A stretch of DNA of 35,384 nucleotides from Nannocystineae bacterium (lineage in GTDB: Bacteria; Myxococcota_A; Polyangia; Haliangiales; Haliangiaceae), in NCBI GenBank assembly GCA_007133195.1, contig SLNH01000376.1:1-35384 (forward strand), in the 5' to 3' direction. The first letter of the stretch is position 1. Every line of letters starts with the position of its first letter. A program made the translations under genes and the position numbers. The notes below the pieces were generated by a model. It worked only from the letters and a program-made list of their open reading frames with translations, searched no databases and had not been told where the DNA came from. Positions 31,151 to 35,384 of the stretch are shown here, piece after piece.

Positions 31151-33136
31151 ATGATGATACGCAGCTCGCATCGCGCTATGGCGGCAACCCCGTGGATCGC
31201 CGCGGGCGCCCTGTCCGCTTGCGTGGTGGACGACATCGGCATCGGCCCGGACGCGGCCGAGCCTGAGGAGGGCGTTTGTCATCCCCTCGACGAGCAGGCT
31301 TGCCTCTTGCCGTTTCCCTCCTCCGCCTATCTCGAGGAAGACGCCGAGACCCAGACGGGTTTTCGGGTCGCGTTTCCCGAAACGGCGATGCCGCGCACGC
31401 GGTCGGGCATTCCCGTCGATCCGGAGCCTTATAATCGTAGGGACGGTTTTTCGGCTGCCGGCCCCATCCTCGTGTCGTTCCCGTCCGGCGTGGGCGAGCG
31501 CGGATTGCCTCCCGCCGACGATCTCGGCGCGTCCCTGTCCCAGGACGCGCCCATCGTGCTCCTCGACATGGACCGCGGCGAGCGCGCTCCGTATTTCGCC
31601 GAGGTCGACGCGAACCAGTTGGGCTCGACGGCCGAGCGGTCGCTCATCATTCGACCCGTGGATCGCCTCGAGCCGGGCACCCGCTACGCGGTGGCGCTGC
31701 GCGACAGCGTCGTGACGCCGGACGGCGACCCGCTGCCGGTTCCGGCGGCGTTTTCCGACCTGCGCGCGGGGCGCGAGCCCGCGAATGCCCGGGCCGGCGA
31801 CGTCTCGCGCTACGAGGAGATCCTGACCGCGCTCGAGGAGGAGGGCGTGTCGCGAGACGAGCTCGTGCTGGCCTGGGACTTCGTCACGGCGTCCGACGCG
31901 TGGCTCACCCGCGATTTGCGCGCGATGCGAGACCAGGCGCTGGCCGCCCTCGAACAGGAGGAGGAGCTCGGCTACGAGCTCCGGGAGGTGGATGCGGGCT
32001 CGCCGCACGTGCACAGGCGGATCGAGGGCACGTTCGCGGCGCCGAACTTTCTCACCCGCGGCGAGGAGGACGATTCGATCATCCGGCGTTCGGACGCGGG
32101 GCGGCCCGAGCGAACCGGCACGTTTTCCGCCGAGCTCGCCGCGATCGTGCCGAGCTGCGCGGTCGACGCCGACGAGCCGCTGCCCGTCACGATATTCGGA
32201 CACGGACTGATGGGCTCGGCGGCAGAGCACCTCGAGTTTCACGAGCTGTCCGTGTTCGCACAAGAGCACTGCCGGGTCCTCATCGGCACGGATTGGGTCG
32301 GCCTCACGAGCCGGCAGATTTCCCTCGCCGGGCAGGCGGCCGGCGATGTGAACCGCGGCCCGTGGATAGCCGAGAAGCTGGCCCAATCGGTCGTGAACTT
32401 CATCGCCCTGCAATACCTGGTCAGCGGTCCGCTCGGCGGCGACGACGCCTTTGAGGTCGCCGGGCGAGAGATCCTGGACGGCGACGACGTGTCCTACATG
32501 GGCATCTCGCTCGGCGGGATCATGGGGAGTGTGCTCATGGCTTACGACAAGGAGATCGAGCGCGGGGTGGTCGGCGTCCCCGGCGGTCCGTGGGGCATGC
32601 TCCTCGAGCGGTCTTTGTACTGGAACGTGTTCCAGGGGCCGCTGATCGGCGCCTACGGCGATCAGCTCACCTATCAGGTGGCGCTCAGTTTCATGAGCAT
32701 GGCGTTCGAGCCATACGATCCGATCACCACGGCGCCGCGGGTTCGAAACGATCCCGTGGGCGATACCCCGAAAAAGCAGATTTTCATGTACCAGGCCATG
32801 GGGGACGCGCTGGTGCCCAATGTGGCGACGGAGATGCTGGCGCGCTCGATGGGGCTTCCGGTCACGTCGCCCACGGTCGAGCAGCCATGGGGGCTCGAGA
32901 CTGCCTCTGGCCCTGCGCCGAGCGCGCTCACCATCTTCGATGAGAGCCCCGCGCCGCTGCCTCCCGAATCCAACGTGCCCCCGGATGAGGATAACGGCAC
33001 TCACACCACGGTGAACTTTTTGGGCGCGGTGTCGCGCCAGGTCGCGCATTTCTTCGAGACGGGGGAGGTACGCAGCGAGTGCTCGCAAGGTGGTGAACCA
33101 GTGGCCTGCGACTGCGCAGACGGCGCGTGCGACTGA
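31151..33136 (+). CDS. Large lipoprotein with an alpha/beta-hydrolase (lipase-like) domain
   Basis: A 661-aa exported lipoprotein. The signal peptide has a lipobox L21-S-A-C24, so C24 is the predicted lipid-modified residue; residue +2 is Val, not Asp, so retention in the inner membrane is not indicated. The first ~230 residues resemble the N-terminal beta domain of bacterial lipase/virulence-factor proteins (ERSLIIRPVDRLEPGTRYAVAL). The hydrolase domain shows TIFGHGLMG, GTDWVGLT and the nucleophile elbow MGISLGG with S453. D552 (MGDALVPNVAT) and H618 (NGTHTTVNF) are likely acid and base. The last residues form a Cys-rich tail (CSQ...CDCADGACD). GGAG lies 6 nt before the ATG. Substrate (lipid or ester) is unproven. 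A similar fold occurs in VolA-type lipases of Vibrio. Confidence 0.82.
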   Translation: MMIRSSHRAMAATPWIAAGALSACVVDDIGIGPDAAEPEEGVCHPLDEQACLLPFPSSAYLEEDAETQTGFRVAFPETAMPRTRSGIPVDPEPYNRRDGFSAAGPILVSFPSGVGERGLPPADDLGASLSQDAPIVLLDMDRGERAPYFAEVDANQLGSTAERSLIIRPVDRLEPGTRYAVALRDSVVTPDGDPLPVPAAFSDLRAGREPANARAGDVSRYEEILTALEEEGVSRDELVLAWDFVTASDAWLTRDLRAMRDQALAALEQEEELGYELREVDAGSPHVHRRIEGTFAAPNFLTRGEEDDSIIRRSDAGRPERTGTFSAELAAIVPSCAVDADEPLPVTIFGHGLMGSAAEHLEFHELSVFAQEHCRVLIGTDWVGLTSRQISLAGQAAGDVNRGPWIAEKLAQSVVNFIALQYLVSGPLGGDDAFEVAGREILDGDDVSYMGISLGGIMGSVLMAYDKEIERGVVGVPGGPWGMLLERSLYWNVFQGPLIGAYGDQLTYQVALSFMSMAFEPYDPITTAPRVRNDPVGDTPKKQIFMYQAMGDALVPNVATEMLARSMGLPVTSPTVEQPWGLETASGPAPSALTIFDESPAPLPPESNVPPDEDNGTHTTVNFLGAVSRQVAHFFETGEVRSECSQGGEPVACDCADGACD

Positions 33137-33215
33137 GTGCGCGAGAGACAGACGCTCGGCAGCGGTGCGGGCATGAGAGCTCGCAGTCGATCGGACTGTG
33201 GTGGGCAGACTGTTG

Positions 33216-33232
33216 GCGCGGACTGTCCGCGC
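33216..33232. terminator. Perfect hairpin between convergent lipoprotein and aat genes
   Basis: GCGCGGA-CTG-TCCGCGC is a perfect 7-bp stem with a 3-nt loop, about 80 bp after the lipoprotein stop and 50 bp after the end of aat on the other strand. On the plus strand it is followed by GGGCTCTT: a weak T-run. A bidirectional terminator is plausible. Three GACTGT copies (33194, 33208, 33221) lie in and near it. Confidence 0.4.
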
Positions 33233-33282
33233 GGGCTCTTGGCGGCGAGTTGGCGGACGGCCGGCGCGCGGGTTCCGCCTAC

Positions 33283-33990
33283 TCAGGCCGCGGGCGCCTC
33301 GTCTTCTGGCGACCGGATCCAGCGCCCCGGCCGCGTCGGGCGCCTCAGCGCTCGCGCGAGCGCGTCGAGGAAGTCCCGCCTGGGCCAAAGGGTCGCCCCG
33401 AAGCGCGACAGGTGGGCCGTGTTGTCTTGGCAATCGACGATCTCGAAGTTCCACTCGCGAAGGTGGCGCACGAGATCGACGAAGGCGACCTTGGAGGCCT
33501 CGCTCGCCCGCGCGAACATCGATTCCCCGAAGAACGCGGCTCCGAGCGCAACCCCGTACAGGCCGCCTACGAGTTCTCCATCCCGCCACGCTTCGGCCGA
33601 ATGGGCATAGCCGAGCTCGTGGAGCTCGATGTAGGCATCGCGCATGTCGTGCGTAATCCACGTCCCGTCCTGCCCCGGCCGGGGCGCGTCCGCGCAGGCG
33701 CTGATGACGTCGGCGAACGCCGTGTCGAAGCGGAGCTCGAACGGGCGCTTGCGCAGCGTCTTGCGGAGGCTTCGCGACAGGTGCAAATCGCGCGGCCGGA
33801 GCACCATGCGCGGATCCGGGGAGTGCCAAAGGATCGGCAGTCCCTCGCTGTACCAGGGAAAGATCCCATGTGCGTACGCGAGGAGGAGCCGCTCAGGGCG
33901 CAGGTCACCACCCACGGCGAGCAGCCCCGACGGGTCGGCTTGCTCGGGCGGCGGGAACGCCAGGCGCTCGTCGAGCCGATAGACCGGCAT
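33283..33990 (-). CDS. aat: Leucyl/phenylalanyl-tRNA-protein transferase
   Basis: Adds Leu or Phe from aminoacyl-tRNA to proteins with N-terminal Arg or Lys, creating an N-degron for ClpS/ClpAP. It is 235 aa (E. coli Aat 234). Family motifs are [35 protein letters not shown] and [40 protein letters not shown] and [15 protein letters not shown] follow. The ATG at 33990 is chosen over a GTG at 34029 because it gives the usual length and a -10-like box lies 9 nt before it. No clpS or clpA is in the window. It lies 72 bp downstream of the histidine kinase gene in the same direction. Confidence 0.95.
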   Translation of the reverse strand: MPVYRLDERLAFPPPEQADPSGLLAVGGDLRPERLLLAYAHGIFPWYSEGLPILWHSPDPRMVLRPRDLHLSRSLRKTLRKRPFELRFDTAFADVISACADAPRPGQDGTWITHDMRDAYIELHELGYAHSAEAWRDGELVGGLYGVALGAAFFGESMFARASEASKVAFVDLVRHLREWNFEIVDCQDNTAHLSRFGATLWPRRDFLDALARALRRPTRPGRWIRSPEDEAPAA

Positions 33991-33999
33991 GCGATCGGC

Positions 34000-34028
34000 A
34001 GTGTAAGGAGCTACGCGTCGATTTTCCA
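34000..34028 (-). promoter_or_regulatory. Putative promoter of aat
   Basis: TGGAAA (34028-34023; 4 of 6), a 17-bp spacer and TACACT (34005-34000; 4 of 6) end 9 nt before the ATG at 33990. There is no Shine-Dalgarno. The spacing repeats that of the oxidoreductase promoter. If real, it makes aat transcription at least partly separate from the kinase. Confidence 0.4.
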
Positions 34029-34062
34029 CCGGGGCGGCGCAGCGGAGGTGGGAGCGCGCGAC

Positions 34063-35384
34063 TTACGTGGTTTCGGTTCGGCGCTGCGGGCGGCCGGCGC
34101 CCGCGATGGGGAGCTCCACGGTGAAGGTGGAGCCCTCCCCGGGGGCGCTCTCGACGTGGAGCGCGCCGCCGAGCGCCTGGACGAGCTGCGAAACGATGTA
34201 CAGGCCGAGGCCTAGGCCGTCGTACTGGCGCGATGACACGCCCCTAACGAAGCGATGAACCACGGCCGAAACTTTGTCCTCCGGGATCCCGATACCCCGG
34301 TCTGACACCGACAGGCGCGAAAAGCCGTCCACCGCCTCGAGCGACAGCGCGATCGGGGCGCCGCGGCCGAACTTGATGGCGTTCGAGAGCAGGTTCGTGA
34401 CGATCTGGTCGAGCCGGGCTCGATCCCAGTCGCCGACCAGGCTCGCGGGCCCGCGGATGGTGATTTCGGAGCCCGCGCGCCGCGCCTCCTCCTCGAGGCG
34501 CTCGGCGACCTCGCGTGCCAGGACCGCGAGGTCTACGGGCTCGATGTCGAGCTCCAGCGTGCCCGCCCGGACCCGCGAGACGTCGAGGAGCGACCCTGTG
34601 AGCTGCGAGAGACTCGCGACCTGACGATCGGCGATGTCGAGCGCGCGGCTCACGTTCGCCTGCGTGTTCGGGATCGCCCCGGTGCGGATGCCCTCGATTC
34701 CGAGCTTGAGCGACGTGAGGGGCGTGCTGAGTTCGTGCGCCGCGATGGACAAAAATTCGTCTCGAAGCTCGATCGACTGCTTCAGTTCGTCGTGGTAGCG
34801 CCCTCGTTCCAGCGCGAGGCTCGCGCGGAGGGCGAGCTCGGCGGCGGCGGCGCGCTCGTGCGGACCGAACGGCGGGCGGCCCTGCCGGCGCGCGACGTGG
34901 ATCCGGCCGAGCGGGCGCCCCTTTGAGCGCAGCGGCAACGACAGCACGCTCGCGACGGCGAGGTGGCGGAGGATCTCACGGTGGCGGGCGTCTAGCTCGG
35001 CCCGGGCGAGGGCCTCGGCGGCGTTGGGGATCGCCACGGGCTTCTCGAGCTCGCGGGGCGGCACGAGGAGTCGGGGCGCGTCCCAGCCCGCCTCGTACTG
35101 GGTGAGCTCGACCAAAAGCGGCGAGCTGTCGGGATCGACGTCAGCAGCCGCTTTGCGGGCCAAGGCGCCATCGCCGTCGATGAGGTCGACGGCGCAGATA
35201 TCGGCCACATCGGGGATGAAGGCCCGCGCGAGAGTCGAGGCGACGTCGTCGTGGCCGAGCGGTTCGAAGATCGTCGCCGTGGCGTCCTCGAGCCATCGGG
35301 CGCAGGTCTGGGCCCGGCGACAGGATTCCAGCTCAGCCTTGAGGCCCGCCACGAGCTCGCGGCGCCCGGACGGCGCCAGCTCGG
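34063..35384 (-). CDS. GAF-domain sensor histidine kinase (5' end probably outside the window)
   Basis: Two-component sensor kinase. Counting from a GTG at 35352, a GAF domain spans about 18-185. HisKA has H206 in SIAAHELSTPL. HATPase_c shows the N-box (N320, N324 in QIVTNLLSNAIKFG), G1 with D351 (VSDRGIGIP) and G2 (GLGLGLYIVSQ). There is no transmembrane segment in this part. The frame stays open from 35352 to the window edge, and the sequence upstream (RRELVAGLKAELE) looks like a continuing helix with no ribosome-binding site, so I treat the gene as truncated, probably with another sensor domain before it. The partner response regulator is not seen. It is followed by aat after 72 bp. Confidence 0.9.
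   Translation of the reverse strand, partial: ELAPSGRRELVAGLKAELESCRRAQTCARWLEDATATIFEPLGHDDVASTLARAFIPDVADICAVDLIDGDGALARKAAADVDPDSSPLLVELTQYEAGWDAPRLLVPPRELEKPVAIPNAAEALARAELDARHREILRHLAVASVLSLPLRSKGRPLGRIHVARRQGRPPFGPHERAAAAELALRASLALERGRYHDELKQSIELRDEFLSIAAHELSTPLTSLKLGIEGIRTGAIPNTQANVSRALDIADRQVASLSQLTGSLLDVSRVRAGTLELDIEPVDLAVLAREVAERLEEEARRAGSEITIRGPASLVGDWDRARLDQIVTNLLSNAIKFGRGAPIALSLEAVDGFSRLSVSDRGIGIPEDKVSAVVHRFVRGVSSRQYDGLGLGLYIVSQLVQALGGALHVESAPGEGSTFTVELPIAGAGRPQRRTETT

Noticed and set aside
33194-33226. Three GACTGT hexamers spaced 14 and 13 bp
   Set aside because: Short and of low information content; partly explained by the hairpin sequence itself.

Overview
This window is a very GC-rich stretch of a bacterial chromosome. 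Gene content points to a Gram-negative, aerobically respiring heterotroph: a TonB-dependent outer-membrane receptor, a complete 14-subunit type complex I, a lipoprotein with a lipobox, and a split three-subunit acyl-CoA carboxylase. The style (GC-rich, large lipoprotein hydrolase, stand-alone proline dehydrogenase, GcdA-like carboxyltransferase) would fit Myxococcota or a related former 'deltaproteobacterial' lineage. That placement is inference only, because there is no rRNA or other decisive marker here.

Layout. (1) 1-2438, minus strand: a TonB-dependent receptor cut by the window edge, with a strikingly acidic N-terminal linker. It is divergent from a proline dehydrogenase (2843-4186, plus) across a 404-bp control region. 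(2) 4255-5847, minus: a single-domain response regulator followed by a CheB-type methylesterase, without other chemotaxis genes in view. (3) 6102-20631, minus: a full nuoABCDEFGHIJKLMN operon (nuoC and nuoD fused), most genes overlapping by 1-4 nt. The exceptions are a 139-bp gap between nuoA and nuoB and a short 13-bp tandem repeat at the nuoB/nuoCD junction. (4) 20830-24602, plus: biotin carboxylase, GcdA/PccB-like carboxyltransferase and a biotin carrier protein with two barrel-like domains. (5) 24618-26797, minus: a DUF2891 protein, a DUF4442 hotdog protein and a small zinc-ribbon protein. (6) 26962-28245, plus: a flavin amine oxidase whose 3' end overlaps (23 nt, tail to tail) the tRNA methylthiotransferase MtaB. 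MtaB is itself coupled by an ATGA overlap to an upstream Old Yellow Enzyme-type flavoprotein. (7) 31151-33136, plus: a large lipoprotein with an alpha/beta-hydrolase nucleophile elbow. (8) 33283-35384, minus: leucyl/phenylalanyl-tRNA-protein transferase (aat) behind a GAF-histidine kinase that runs to, and probably past, the window edge.

Functionally, proline dehydrogenase and the flavin oxidases could supply reducing equivalents to a quinone-linked respiratory chain whose entry point is the encoded complex I. The acyl-CoA carboxylase points to propionyl/acetyl/glutaconyl-type CoA metabolism (substrate not determinable here). Several genes without a Shine-Dalgarno sequence (proline dehydrogenase, biotin carboxylase, Old Yellow Enzyme, aat) have a -10-like hexamer only 8-12 nt before the start codon, which suggests leaderless transcripts. 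I saw no tRNA, rRNA, CRISPR array, insertion sequence, prophage or obviously novel defence or secretion system. The window is mainly housekeeping and metabolic, and I do not claim a new system.
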